A DNA stretch of 64,000 bases from the NCBI RefSeq assembly GCF_014851395.1, contig NW_024041262.1, positions 16,917,671 to 16,981,670 of the forward strand. The letters run 5' to 3'. How positions within the stretch are numbered: the stretch's first letter is position 1; each line of letters begins with the position of its first letter. The DNA is from Micropterus salmoides. Its lineage: Eukaryota > Chordata > Actinopteri > Centrarchiformes > Centrarchidae. The translations under genes were made by a program, and so were the position numbers. Under the pieces are notes generated by a model, which worked only from the letters and a program-made list of their open reading frames with translations, did not search any database and was not told the origin of the DNA. Positions 27,401 through 38,876 of the stretch are shown piece by piece.

Positions 27401-30400
27401 CTGCCCTTTTTCTGAAAACCCGACCATCAACCCTTCCGGTCTGCCGCCTGCCATGTTGGCCAGTAGCAAAGCAATCTAAGTTATATATCATCTGGCTTCA
27501 AGCTGTAGAACTGAGCTTTATGGATCAAGATGGTGCCCAAAACTCCTTTTTTAAAGGAGCAGAGAAGCCATGTAGCCAGCGAGAGGAGGGGACGGAGATG
27601 CCTTTATGTAATGGTTTCTACAGATTCCAATCCTCTGTCTGTCTTTTTCCAGTCTGTTAGCCACACTACGCTGATTAAATCACTGTAGTTGAGGTTAAGA
27701 TGGATATTAGGGGCAAACTGTGTCAATGCACATACTGTATATGCAGAGCTGCCATCAGCCAGTCTCTCCATCTAGCAAAAGGGCCTGAAAATGTATGTGA
27801 AAAGTTCAGAAACTTTCTCATGACACCACAAGCAAAATCTTGTGGGTTATGATCTCAAACATAATATACATTTAACATGCCTTTCATATCTATATGGAAT
27901 AGTTAACACATCTGGTCATCAATCAAACAAATAGTATCTAACACAAAAAATAAGCCTCAGAAATAACCAAAAACATGGGGATCTAAAGAAGGAATGTAAT
28001 GTAAAATAAATGGTCAATAGGCGGTGACTAGAAGAGACAAATTTCTCAGACAAAAAGACAAGCAGAAATACATCACACGTCTGGAGAGCAGAGATTACAA
28101 AGCCACAGGAGGAGACAGGGCTCATCAACTTAGCCTACGCAGAGACTGGAATATCTGCCCACAGTAACCACATGCATTTTGGTAAATTCTGTACGTGCAC
28201 ATGCCTGACAGCTGAGCACATGATGACTCCCACTGTGAATCAATCATTTACCGAACTATCAAAATATTGTGTGTATGCAAACCCAACACTGGGGCATTAA
28301 AAATGGCATGTCTGCGAGCTACAACAAATCAGAGATTCAATATTTCAAAACCCACTGGAGTTCTTCTAATCAAATTTGTACTCTTGGCCACAAATGATGT
28401 TTTGTATTGATGTCGGAGGTTAATAAAAAGCAAATGTATTGATGGTTGACTTTTCTTGTGAGGGAGCCACAAAGCTGCTGTGAAGAACATGTTGTTTGTT
28501 AGCCACACTAAAGCGTGGTCAAACACTTTGCTCCAGGGGGAGAATTTTGAAATAACTACGGCTTTATTCCCTTGAAATGTGGTACAGACATTCATGAATC
28601 CCAGTGGATGACACCTTAATAATTTGATGATTTCACTTAGTGCCATGAACAGGAAAACATAAAAAAACATAAAATTCCAAAATGAAGCGGTTACCACGCA
28701 AAACATTACATGCTAAATGTTAACATGTTACCACTGCTTGCACGAGTGCTAAAAAGTGATACATTACATAACATACATTAATTTTCTACCAAGCTTAATC
28801 TGTTAACATGCATCTTAACATCCTAACAGTGGGTAAATTGACATGTTAATGTTAACACATTAGCAAAACAAGGTTGGCGCAGGATGTCAGTATGATATGC
28901 TCAAAGCATAGCTGAGTATACCTGAGGCAGGCAAATTGCAGCTTAAGACAATATAGAGCTGAGAGAGGATAATAATTTTTCTTTGAATCTGCTATACCTG
29001 GTTTTCTGGCAACTTGGGGGCAGTGAAAACAAGCGGTTACACAACACTGATACACGGTTTTCTCACTTTATAAAGTTGATATGGGAACCCCCAACAATGA
29101 GCTGAAAATTAAGTTCCATAAAGCAGAAGTAGGTGATAATTCATTGAGAATCAACAACTACAAGTGACATCTTTCACATTCATTTTAGCCAATTCAAGCA
29201 ACAACATGTCCTGACATGTGGCACTAGCCTGATAATCAGACTGAACTGCCACATACCATTCAGTCTAACATCAAGTTTATGTTTGCCATCTTCTGCTTGG
29301 GTGAAGGGATTGTTTTGCCCTACCAATCAGTAATGACATATCCATCCCCTTCAACATTTGCACTCAACACAGAAGATGCTGTTAACAGCTGCGTTAACGG
29401 AAGCAGGTAATTTCACGTTTTCCATGTCGATCGAACTAATTAAAATGTTTTCTATCCTCATTGAGATCTCTAAAAATGCAAGTCAAATGGTGAGACACAG
29501 AAACGGCAACACAAGAATTTCACCACCAGAGCACCTGTCCCTGTCAATCTGTGGAATGCGTTAGGCCATGAACCTACTTTGTACTCACAAATAACTTATG
29601 CAATGTATCTTCACTAGGCTTTAAATGTCAACACATATCAAATTAGTTTCATAATAATGATTACTTTCAAGAATGAGAGAATGCAGAAAGAAGCCACATT
29701 GTGTCGTATTGTGAGCTGTCTCACCCCTGGGCGTGGCAGGGCTGAACTATGAATGAAACTACTCCAATCCTATTGGTGTTACTAGAACGGTAGTGTGTGA
29801 CGGCGTAACCGGAGGGGGTATATAAGCACGCCGGCACATAAGACACATTAGCCCTTTCTATGAAGCAAGGCACTCCAGGCGGGGTGAGGTGTGGTGGACC
29901 GACGCAGTGTCTTGTAACAAGGGTTACATGAGGTGGGGGATGAAACACCTGCAGCACCGTGGACCCTGCCAGTCTGGCCGGAACCTTGGGGACATAACCT
30001 GGACAAGGGTGCAGGATGGCCCTGACCCTCCCCGGGGCAAACTCCAGGCATCGGGGAGACACCGACAGTGCATGGATAGCGAGGAGAAAGGTAATTTTAA
30101 GGGTCAGGTGCTTGGCCTCAGCCGACTCCAGGGGTTCGAAGGGGGCCTCAGCCAGCGCTTCGAGAACCACTTCTAGGTCCCAGGTGGGAACCCTGGAACG
30201 AGTCACGGGTCTCATCCTCCGGGCTCCACGGAGGAAGCGCACGACCAGCGGAAGCCTCCCCAAGGGCCCATCACTCAGAGGGGCGTGGAATGCTGCAATG
30301 GCAGCCACATATACTTTGAGCGTGGACGGGGAGAGGCCAGCGGAGAAACGGTGCTGGAGGAACTCCAGTATCACAATTACCGAGCAGGTAACTGGGTCCA

Positions 30401-33400
30401 CCGCCCGTTCTCTGCACCAGGTGGTGAACACATTCCACTTTAGGCCGTACATCCTTCTGGAGTCTCCATTCCCCGGGCCTCAACCCCCGTCTCGACAGCA
30501 GGTTTGCTCCTTGATTCTGGGTCCCAGGGATGTACATCGCTCTGAGGGACAGCAGTCTCTCCTGGGACCACAGGAGGATCCGATGTGCCAGTTTGCATAA
30601 TGGGCGCGAGCGCAGACCCCCCTGGTGATTCAAATAGGCCACCACCGCCGTATTGTCGGTCCTGGCAAGGACGTGGCGACTGCGGAGAGCGGGCAGAAAA
30701 CTCCTCAGAGCTCTGAAAACCGCCAACATTTCCAGGCAATTTATGTGCCAAGAGAAATGATGCTCCTCCCAGGAGCCTCTCGCGAAGCGGTCGTCCATGA
30801 CTGCGCCCCATCCCGTGAGTGAGGCGCCACCCCTTGGAACGCAGTCCGTTGGGCGGGTGTCAGCACGCTCTTCGTCGCCGTCAATAACTACTGCTGTGTA
30901 GCTACAAGCTAGCTCTTAACATGCTGACGATGCTCTGGTTAGTTATTTGTCCAAAAAAAGATAAAATAAAAATCTGTATCATTTAGACCGTTCGGTGTAG
31001 CTTTTCACACTTAACGTTAAACAGTGTACAAAGACTTTGCTGGCTATATGAATTGATCTTAGTTGAATTGAAGTTTATGAACTACGACAGTGTTTCCCAA
31101 CCCTTTCCTGGGGTACCCTTTCCAGCTGATTGAAGCAGCTTCAGGATTCATAACGAGTTGATAGTTTGAATCAGCTGTTTTGGAGCAGTGAGATGTTTAT
31201 CATACACGGTTATTTAAGCGGTTATCCACATAAAGATACTACTCCTCAATGCAGCCACTGTAGCATATCCTAATTTGCGTGATTTAGATGTACAAATATT
31301 CATAGTGGTAGATATATTGATACAACATGCCAAGACCCATGCATTCAGACTTTTTTAAAATGTTTTGGATAATGCAAATCAGTCACTACTGCCAACTCCT
31401 TTTCTAACTGTGTAATCTGTGTGTGTACAGTGAATAAAGTAAAAGTATTATTACAGTAGGCTATAGGTATACATGTTGCATGTTTGACAGTCCACATAGT
31501 CCAGCAGGGTTCTAGTTACGGTCTGAGCTCTTAATCATGCATCTGTGGGGGTCAGTAATTCATGTACCAACAACCATTATTTTTAATGACAAATGTACAA
31601 TATATTAATAAGATAAACACAAACACATTTTCCAAACGAACTATGCTGTGCACTGCATGAATGATACCATAAAGCGCGGATTTGCGGTCTCTCCTTGAGC
31701 AGTAGTCTTTGTTGGTTTGTTACAGGCTTTTAAAACTTGAACTTTGTTGCAGTATTACACACATCTGAGGCAAGTAGTGGGCTGTTGTGTGTGAGAGAAA
31801 GTGTTGACCACGTAATGAGCAAAAAAGTCTCTGTCCAGGCTTCTTTTATTTATTCATTAAACCCCGCCGGTAACATCTGTTATACTACAGACTCCCACGA
31901 AGCTCAAATTCTAGTCCAGTTTCCACAGTTGTCCGTTCTTCCTATTAAATTCAGCTGACAGCAGTAAAATACCATAGTATATTACTCTTCAAAGGTAAAT
32001 TATGAATGAGACGGGTGTGTGTCAGTTTCTTTTAAGATGACTGGAAGAGAGGCTAAGTTACACTCTTAATCAACGATGATGTTTTTCTGTGAATGGATGT
32101 GGCGATCTGTTTGGACGGCGGTAACGTCATATTTTGACAGAATAAATAAATTGTGCCTGTAACGGTTACTAGTTGAATGATTGAAGCGATATATAGTGGG
32201 CTTTGCTGCTACATTGGCACGTTAAGTGCTAAGTAGAATAGGCTCAAATCAATATGCTATATTTAAGGAATTAGCCTGCTAGTTTCCCGTTACAATGTTG
32301 ACTAAATAATTAAATATAATTTTTTTGCGGGTATTTCCTGTCCTGACCGGCCTGACAGAGGAGGTCTGCAGCGGAAGTGGAGGTGGTTATTCCTGGTCTG
32401 TGGGCCTCGGGCAACGACAGAATTTGTGTGTGTGGGGCAGGAAATGGCAACCCTTCCATGCAGTGCTCAAAATGACACGCCGTCCTGGGACCAGTGGTTT
32501 CGAGGGGGACATGAGGGAGGTCAGTGTAAAGGGCAGGCCAGGGCAGTTCAGTTATTCAGGGTAAATGGGGACAGACTAGGGGTAAAGCATAACGATTTCT
32601 ACAGTGGTCAGCATGTAGAGAGTGAGGCAGAGCATGCAAGCTTGATCGCACGCAGAGAAAGTGTGAAATAAACACACAATATTATGATAACTGCAGAGCC
32701 CTTTGACAGTGGCTGCAGCATCACCAATGCAAAAACAGATTAGCCTCTTATAGGCCCTATTCATTAAGAATGTATCAATAATAATGAACCAGAAATAAAA
32801 TTATGTTAGTAACACCGAGAGGGGCAAGTTGTTACTACTACCTTTACTTTTGATTCTTCAAACATTTTTTGTTAATAATATGTACTTCTATTATGAAGGC
32901 ATGACTTTTACTTGCAACGGAGTATTTTTATATTGAGGTATTACTTAAGTAAAATATCTTAGAACGTCTTACATCCTCAATGCTGCGTTTTTTTCATTGA
33001 CTTTTATCACCTTTAAGATTGGGTTTCAAACTGGACTTTTAAAACACAATCTTAAAAAAAAAAAGAGAAAGTGAATAAATTCTTCTTCTTACACATAAAA
33101 ATATCATCTTCCTGAGCAATAAAATCCACTGTAAACAACACAGTGCGAGTTTGACACACCTTACTTGGTAAGGTACGACCAGTAGCTTATGGGGGCTAAT
33201 GCTAGCTAACCTTAGCTAACGTCTGTTCACTGACTTTTCTCTGCTCTTCTACATTGCTGTTACAATAGCTTAGCTTTAGCTTGCTAAAAAAAAAAAACAG
33301 CAGTTTAACTTAATTATTATACCATAGTCACTTGTAGTCACAGTCACTGCTGTTGAGCAAAAGTCACAACTGAGGCAACTGTTACTGTTTCTTAAAATCT

Positions 33401-35000
33401 ATAACCACAAGAATCAATTAAGAGAGAACAGTAAATGATAAAACCTAGTTTAAAGTAGCACCAGTAGAAAGGTCAATCAGTATGGCCTTTTATACAGTAA
33501 CATTTAACTTAAGCTTGCTAACAAGAGCTAGCATTAGCCACCAGACGCAACTTGTCATATGAGACTGTAGCTACAAACGCTTGTGGATCTTTCATGCACA
33601 TTTCTCTGATAACTAACTCAGTTTCCAATGTAGTAAGCACACCTAGCTAAAGCTAATGCAGTCTAATATAACCGTGAAAGAAAAACTATCTTCATTGTTC
33701 AATTTTGTTTGAAAGAAATACTAGTATTCATACTAGTACTAGTGTGAATTAAAATTGATGTGGTGCTGTTTTAGGTAGGTATATTAAACTGGAAGCTAAG
33801 TGTAATTATATATGGTACATTAATAATAGATTAGTTCTTCTTCTTTACTGATGCAGTGTATGGCTCGAACAAAAATATACACTGCCACAAGACTTATGGA
33901 TATAAAAAACATAATTTAAAGGGAACGTGATTGGCCCATTGACAGAGAGTAGCAAACCTCCCATGGTCTATTCACATGCAGATTTTCTTTACCTTATCTA
34001 TGGTATCTGCTGCAATTGAACTGAATTGAAGCAATACAGCTGTGGAAACTCCCTTAAAATAAATAGGCTCCTGTATAGCAACTGACTCTGACTGACTAGC
34101 AGCTGCCTACAGCCTCCGGGCTCACTAAACCCCTCCAGGAAGTCCCCAGAGGTGTTTTATTTACCTCTATGTGTACTGCCACACACATATATACAACTGC
34201 ATCACAACTTCCCTACTCTCTGGACTAATGGTACACAGAGAGACGGTGTTATCCATGTCCAAACACCTCATCTGGTTGCACCTGCTCAGATGGGATTCAG
34301 TCAAAATAAGTCATTTTGTAGAGAGCCACAGCAAACTCTGGTATTGGCATTGGCATGTGAGAGGCTGGAAATTATGAATAAAAACCAACAACCTCTGGCT
34401 CTCCCACTTTCCTCCCTCCCACCTTGTGTTGGATCTAAGTAAGAGGCCCTTTTCAGGAGTCAGGCGTAAATGCACACTTCAGGCAAGGAGAAGAAGAACC
34501 TGTCTTTTCAGGTGGGCTCACTTTCCTGCCAATATTTCCTTTGGCCATCACCAACTCCACCTTGCAATTGGCCCACTTGTGTTAAGTGGTCATCCTAATT
34601 GAGAAGAAAATTGTTAACACAAAGACCCTTCAGCTAAAGAGTATCAAAGATAGCTGAGATTAAAGTGAAAAGCTGCAAAATGTTAGTTCCAAATTGGACA
34701 GTGTGGTTCATTAACCTTACAGTGCGAGTGACTCTGGCTTTCCCACCTTACCACTTTTTCTCCCTCATATTCATCTTCTTTTTTCTTTCTAATCCCATGC
34801 TTTTCTTTCCTAGTCAACTTAATGTGGCTGTCAGTGCTGTGGTGGTCCCCAACAAACAGAGCGCTTGGCCCAAGTTCCTCCCCCGCTTTTCTCTCCTAAA
34901 GACGTCCACTACCTTTCCTCAAGAAAACCTGCTCGCAGCATTCTCCTCTTTCTGAAAATATTTTTCCACAGCCCCGTCCAAACCATGAGGGCCTTTCTTT

Positions 35001-35046
<46 letters not shown>

Positions 35047-38000
35047 CATGTTTGCCGCTCATTCACTCTTGCTGTGTAAGTTTCAGTTTTCTCACCACCT
35101 TAGGTGAAAAAGATTTCAATCAAAAAATAAAGTGAAACTCTCACCCAACAAAAAAGATTAAGAGTTAGGTTTCTCAGATTGTCAGATTTGACAATCTCCA
35201 TTTATGCAACACCGCTCTATTTGCTTTTACTATGCTTTTGATGGACTGTGTAGAAGCCAGCGATATAACGAGCACAAGGCTACGCAATCCCTGGCCTGGT
35301 GGCAACACTGGGCTGACAGAAACCTAATATATAAATATAATTTGTGGAAATGTGGGATATCCTGATAAGAAATTATGATCTATATAAATTATATAAAGCT
35401 GAAAAAGTGGGAAAACAAACAATCAGAGGGGTGAAGAGATCAGCTGAAAAAAATATATATATATATTATTTTATTTATTTTTTTCATTTTATATCAGAAA
35501 TTTGTTTTGATGTTTTGCAGAGACTCCCTGCTCACCTCCAAATAATTTTTAGTATCTAAAAAATTCAGCCTGTGTGTCATGCTAAATATAACACACCTGT
35601 AAATACACAAAGCTCCAATATCAAAGTGAAATCCAGTGTGCACAGATTGCTTGAGGCGATATCTTTCCTCAAACTGATTCCTGTGCAGGAGACAGGACGA
35701 GGCGGCGGTAGCGGAGGAGAGGAAGTAACCTCTCAACTACGCTCATCCTGATGCTGGAGGATGCATCTGCAATGCGAGGTCACGCCTGGTCGGCAGCAGG
35801 GATTTACAAGCCCTTCAAGAAGAACTCACCCCTGCCCCCAAAAACCCCACCTACCCTCCACCTCCATTCCCCCCTTTCCCAGGCCCCTCTGGGAGCTGGC
35901 GGACAGTTCTGGTCCCAGTGTAAATATATTCTTTCTCTATCAAAGACACATTTTCCAACCACTGTCAAAGGGGAGGAGGGTACTTTGGAGGGGAGAGGGC
36001 TACGAGAAGAGGGAGAGAGAGTGGGGGTGAAATTTTTCCCCTCTTCTTCCCCCTCTCTCGTCTGCTGCTGCCTGCCGGTTTCTAGCAACATCTGGCACTG
36101 TTTATCACCTGGCCTGCTGGTTCAGTCACGAAGGGAAAGACTGAAAGGGGAACACAGTGGCTACCCGAGGTCTGCTATAGCGGGGTTAAAAGATAATTCT
36201 CGTTTATTACAATTTGGGTTGTTATTTCTGTAGCTTTGGCCATCATTTTTATACAAAAACCAATTAAATGCAGAAATCTGGAAACATAGCAACATCTCTA
36301 AAAAGATCCCTGACGAGCCAAATAAGGAAAACTGCGGGAAAAAAAGAAATTTGGTAGTCAAAATTGTCAAATGTCAAAATTTAACCACAAATATGAGTAA
36401 TAATGTTAGTATTTATACCTTTGTTTTTCTTTTCCAAATAAGTTTGGGTAACTTAAGATTTTATTTAAAACTTGTAGGATTGTCTGACAACGTGTTACAG
36501 CCATCGGCAACTGAAACTGGCGACAGGAATGATTATCGCGTCCCCTGTGTCCCCACTCATTAAAACATTGCTCCATAGCACTACTAGTGGTCAAAAACTC
36601 CACAGCGTTCAATGTAATTAATACTGTTAGGAATGATGTCCACAACTAATAAAAATAAGAACCATTTTTTTAAAACCAAAATCATCCTTTTAAACTCTGG
36701 GACAGAGCGAGGTCAGCGCATTCTTACCACACAACATTTAAAATACAAATCTGTGTAAAATGTATGCATAAACCTTTTGTTACTGCTTCCACAATTATCA
36801 TACAAATTAACCTAATTGACTTGAAAGTGAGCTGATAGCGAGCCTTTTCCTGGAGCCTGGCATCAGAAAGTGACAGACAGAGAGAGAATATAGGTGAAAG
36901 ACAAGGTTCATAGGACAATGAGGCCCATTGATACGATGGAGACAGGACCGGGTGCCTCCAGCGCGCTGAGAACGGCTGACGGTGCACAGAGGCACAATGA
37001 TTACAGTCTGCATTACAAATGGCTAAAACAGAGCCATGGCCCTGCAGAGGCCACAACATCAGGAGAGACCTTGTCCAGATTTGTCTTTGAAACCAACCCC
37101 ACTATAAGCTAATTTTGTTCTCTCTATGCCCTGTTTATTATACAGAATGTCCGAATGACCAGGAACACCTCTCAGAGATGGAGTTGTAGCTGCTTTTCAT
37201 CCTTTTTTCCACAACAAAAATATTTTGAATACTTTTATACCTTCTCTGTTTCTCCTAACCTGCAATTCCTCCTTGTGGTTCAATAAAGGAAGTCTAATAG
37301 ATTCAGCTTATCAGAGGATTTAAAAGATATTTTGTGCTTGTGGCACTCAAAGCAGCTGATACTGATACGAAATGCTATTTAATACTACTCGGACCATAGA
37401 CAGCACAAGTGTGCCCTTGTACTTTGCACAGCAGGCACACTAAATAAAACTTCCAAGAGGACAAGCCTGCAAATCCCACAAGTAAATCATTTCTTTTCCT
37501 ATCACTCTTTTCCATTTAGACCCAAAGGAATTCCATTGAGTTTTAGAGATGAGTTCTGTTATACCACAATCATTTTTCACGCTCTGCAGCTCTTGCAGTG
37601 GATCTCTCTTATTCATGTCTCTGGCATCCAAGCTGTAGCTCTAAAAGACATCTAAACAAGTTCTTGACGCCATCTATGGGGTTCATGCAAAACTGCACCT
37701 AAATCCTTAATCCTGATTGTGTTTCAGCATAAAGAGGATGGATTCATAAGTAAGCAGTATTTTTCTGATGTGATTTACCCTCTTAAGAGGAATATATGTT
37801 AGTTTTGTGTTTTTTAACAATTCATGGCCTGCCTTTATTGTTTCCATTGCTACTTAGAATGTGAAATTTACCAATTTAAGACCTATGGTCAAGTAAAGTG
37901 GATGTCCTGTGTCTTAAGGACTGGGTAATGAACACAACAGGGAGATGCGCTGTACCTGTCTGTATGTGGAGATGATGATCTCTCTCAGATGATAGTGCAT

Positions 38001-38096
38001 GGGGGTCATGGTCTCGCTGACAGAGTCCAAGGCCATGTCCACCTCCCTCTTCATCCTGTGGCCATCGGGGATCAGACGCACCAGCTGCATCACAAC
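6259..38096 (-). CDS. Paladin (PALD1), C-terminal three coding exons only
   Basis: Three minus-strand exons with correct splice sites join in phase 0: 38,096-37,956 (47 aa), 17,953-17,798 (52 aa) and 6,408-6,259 (49 aa plus stop). The resulting 148 residues match the C-terminus of vertebrate paladin as I remember it, including the words ETMTPMHYHLREII, QYLERYIYLILFNTYLHLEK and AGVYDILNQLGF. Paladin is a cytoplasmic, membrane-associated protein with tyrosine-phosphatase-like motifs, implicated in vascular and insulin signalling and reported to act on phosphoinositides. The usual protein is about 850 residues, so over 80% is missing. The phosphatase-like motifs lie upstream and are not in view. 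Upstream exons should be above 38,096, but none was found before lrrc20 begins on the other strand; an exactly 500-base N run (41,709-42,208) probably hides them. Introns are unusually long (11.4 and 20.0 kb). Confidence 0.88.
6605..7110 (+). repeat. Dispersed teleost repeat, interrupted by a MITE
   Basis: The sequences either side of the TTAA-flanked element (6,605-6,679 and 7,042-7,110) read like the two halves of a repeat rich in AAGTAAAA-type words (CTTAAGTAAAAATATCAACA before; ATTATCAGTGAAACA and AAAAGTAAATGTACTCATTA after). The same family is better preserved at 43,980-44,400. Dispersal in teleosts is from memory. Confidence 0.55.
6684..7037 (+). mobile_element. piggyBac-like MITE with TTAA target duplication
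   Basis: A 354-bp non-coding element bounded by TTAA at 6,680-6,683 and 7,038-7,041. Its ends are inverted repeats: AGGGGTACTC at the left and GAGTACCCCT at the right, a perfect 10-bp match. TTAA target duplications with short terminal inverted repeats are the hallmark of the piggyBac superfamily. No transposase is encoded, so it is non-autonomous. It sits in the last pald1 intron, inside another repeat. Confidence 0.7.
8584..8638. repeat. Perfect 26-bp inverted repeat with 3-nt spacer
   Basis: The arms 8,584-8,609 and 8,613-8,638 are exact reverse complements around the spacer TGG. They begin TTAACCTGACTC and end GAGTCAGGTTAA. The transcript or either DNA strand could form a very stable hairpin. 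The tiny loop argues against a microRNA precursor. It is either a recent replication-slippage palindrome, a remnant of a foldback element, or an assembly artefact. Confidence 0.9.
12310..12700 (+). repeat. Probable dispersed repeat with GAGCGAGAGA-rich core
   Basis: A purine-rich core of GCGAGCGAGAGAACGAG type (12,495-12,545) is followed by GGGAGCTGCAAAACAGAG. I recall similar sequence as interspersed repeat DNA in many teleost genomes. No termini were identified, so the limits are approximate and the family is unnamed. Confidence 0.35.
13350..13520 (+). repeat. Dispersed teleost repeat fragment
   Basis: Sequence of the form AATCAGAAGGAGCGTTATTG followed by CCAAGTA and ACACATACGAGGAATTTG resembles an interspersed repeat I recall from many fish genomes. 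It has no coding content. Superfamily unknown. Confidence 0.45.
13780..14081 (+). repeat. LINE/SINE-type 3' tail
   Basis: This segment contains CGAGGTTTCTGCCTCTTAAA, then AAGGAAGTTTTTCCT, GGTCTAGACCTACTC and, at its end, GGTGCTATATAAATAAAACT followed by GAATCAAA. This string of words is the conserved 3' tail of a very common teleost retroposon, probably LINE-derived (recalled). A CT-rich stretch (13,800-13,855) lies at its left. The AT-rich, AATAAA-containing end fits a plus-strand retroposon terminus. Confidence 0.6.
16618..16932 (+). repeat. TATC/ATAC and CA simple repeats
   Basis: Alternating TATATACATATC tracts (16,630-16,692) and ACACATACAC/TATATACACAC tracts (16,890-16,932) flank about 200 bp of ordinary sequence. 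These are low-complexity microsatellites in a pald1 intron. Confidence 0.8.
16933..17700 (+). repeat. ACTAAAA-rich, probably decayed dispersed repeat
   Basis: Both ends are rich in ACTAAA/ACTAAAC words (for example CAGACTAAACTAAACAAAAT near 16,945 and repeated ACTAAAAT around 17,595-17,670), with TCGTCAACGA and TTGACAAAACG motifs near the left. This pattern resembles a fish interspersed repeat. No transposase frame and no clear termini are visible, so this is a tentative call. Confidence 0.35.
17700..17721 (+). repeat. (CA)n microsatellite
   Basis: A perfect run of about 11 CA units about 75 bp downstream (in the pald1 sense) of the exon at 17,953-17,798, within the last intron. Confidence 0.95.
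17798..17953 (-). CDS. pald1 penultimate coding exon
   Basis: The minus-strand acceptor TTTTCATAG precedes ATA AAA AGT at 17,953. The 52-codon frame contains LLLWSLQYLERYIYLILF and ends TVWMEQ before the donor GTACAGG. Length 156 nt, phase 0 at both ends. The hydrophobic, aromatic-rich segment matches the C-terminal helical part of paladin. Confidence 0.9.
23401..23838. mobile_element. MITE with about 55-bp terminal inverted repeats
   Basis: The left end (AAAGGAATAGTATGACATTG onward to about 23,465) and the reverse complement of the right end (from about 23,838 back to 23,780) share AATAGT.TGACATT, then AATA.A.TTATT, then CCGAGA.TT, giving an imperfect inverted repeat of about 55 bp. The interior includes TACAAAAACC and is non-coding. 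I recall this family as abundant in percomorph fish genomes. A non-autonomous DNA transposon is the best explanation; the superfamily is not determined because a clean target duplication is not visible. Confidence 0.7.
29700..30855 (-). mobile_element. DIRS-type retrotransposon fragment (RNase H and tyrosine recombinase)
   Basis: On the minus strand, a frame from about 30,838 to 30,271 reads ASLTGWGAV, HINCLEMLAVFRALRSF, RTDNTAVVAYLNHQGG and LRAMYIPGTQNQGANLLSRR. This is the RNase H domain of DIRS elements, with catalytic Asp of TDN and downstream acidic positions. A second frame (30,452-29,721) reads WNVFTTWCRERAVDP, LSPSTLKVYVAAIAAFHAPL and WDLEVVLEALAEAPFEPLES, a DIRS tyrosine recombinase. 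Reverse transcriptase is absent (5' truncation near 30,855). A deletion joins the RNase H tail directly to the recombinase start. The recombinase also seems to lack the segment carrying the first catalytic Arg (before ALSVSPRCLEF). The sequence below 29,880 may be part of the element's 3' terminal repeat. The element is relatively GC-rich against its AT-rich surroundings. It is non-functional. Confidence 0.88.
32810..32970 (-). repeat. Fragment of AAGTA-rich dispersed repeat
   Basis: Words such as GACTTTTACTTGCAACGGAG, TATTTTTATATTGAGGTATT and ACTTAAGTAAAATATCTTAG match, in opposite orientation, the terminal part of the repeat family at 43,980-44,400 and around 6,605-7,110. Non-coding; limits approximate. 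Confidence 0.5.
35003..35042 (+). repeat. (AC)20 microsatellite
   Basis: An uninterrupted dinucleotide run of 20 AC units inside the 20-kb pald1 intron; likely polymorphic. Confidence 0.98.
37956..38096 (-). CDS. pald1 third-from-last coding exon
   Basis: The minus-strand acceptor CTGGTGTGCAG precedes GTTGTGATGCAG at 38,096. A 47-codon frame contains LIPDGHRMKREVDMALDSV and ETMTPMHYHLREIIISTYRQ, ending at the donor GTACAGC. Length 141 nt, phase 0 at both ends. The segment is highly characteristic of paladin. It is the most upstream pald1 exon visible in the window. Confidence 0.92.
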
Positions 38097-38440
38097 CTGC
38101 ACACCAGAAAGCACACTCGTTAAGAAGTATGTTTCCTGTGAAAAGTTTCAGGAATGTTTCAAAAGTTGTGAGAAGACTCCAAAAATTTAACGAACAATGC
38201 AAACTCTGGTACATCTGCCGCTCAAATAACACAGCTTTATTTAATGAATGAGACGAATGCTGCACCTACAGTAGGAGTAGGTTCAGGGTGAAATTTTTTC
38301 TCAAAAAAGGTCGATTTAGTAGCCCTTTTGGAGCTTTCAGTCTTATCACACAATCTTCTTCAGCAGCTGGAGGTTGCCCAGTTGTCATGGTACTGTAAAT
38401 CTTCAAATTTTTATTTTTCTAAGCTTTATTACATTAATTA

Positions 38441-38876
38441 AACCACAGCACACTGAAATGGCTTCACTGTGACTTTATTAGGAGCAAACAATGCATTTCC
38501 CAGGTACCTTCCTCAGTTTCGTTCAGGATGTGATAAATACATCGAGTCACATGCCTAATTATCACGTTTCTATTTCATTTTAAACGGGTGAACATTTATC
38601 AAAAAACATGGCTATAATATTACACAAAAGTGCAAAGAGTCAGAAGAATTACACCCTTCTACATCACATTAACTTAATTAGAAAACTAACTCCAGTATAC
38701 AACTGACTGAAAAGAAAAGGCTAAAACCCTTTAGCTAGATACACTGTACTATTTATCTGTTTATCACAACATTGATTACTGATGTAATTTGCTAGGACAA
38801 CCTGAAGAAGCTACAGGCAAAGCGTTGTTTGCGCCTAATACATTCACAGTTAAGTCATTTCAGTGTGAGGTGGTTC
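38441..38876. mobile_element. Foldback element with about 75-bp imperfect inverted repeats
   Basis: The left arm (38,441-38,516) and the reverse complement of the right arm (38,801-38,876) share AACCAC, CACACTGAAATG.CTT.ACTG, TGTGA.T.TATTAGG.GCAAA and CAA.GC.TT.CC, ending near TTC.TCAG. The arms are about 80% alike over about 75 bp and enclose about 285 bp of non-coding sequence. This is a non-autonomous DNA transposon or foldback element of unknown superfamily. No clear target duplication was seen. Confidence 0.65.

Larger units (their letters stand above)
17954..37955 (-). other. Penultimate intron of pald1 (about 20 kb)
   Basis: A long intron without any recognised gene. Content annotated separately: a long-TIR MITE at 23,401-23,838, a DIRS fragment at 29,700-30,855, a dispersed-repeat fragment near 32,810-32,970 and an (AC)20 microsatellite at 35,003-35,042. 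A cluster of GTTAGC/GCTAAC words occurs at 18,795-18,856 and 33,190-33,225. Longer open frames at 24,014-24,382 (plus, 122 codons), 28,329-28,706 (minus, 125 codons) and 35,751-36,233 (plus, 160 codons in CT-rich sequence) have no family resemblance and are treated as chance. Confidence 0.6.

Noticed and set aside
28329..28706. 125-codon minus-strand frame with a hydrophobic start
   Set aside because: AT-rich codon usage, Phe/Leu-rich composition expected from such sequence, no recognised family and no splice context.
35751..36233. 160-codon plus-strand open frame
   Set aside because: It lies in CT/GA-rich low-complexity sequence with overlapping open frames on both strands, shows no domain and sits in a pald1 intron.
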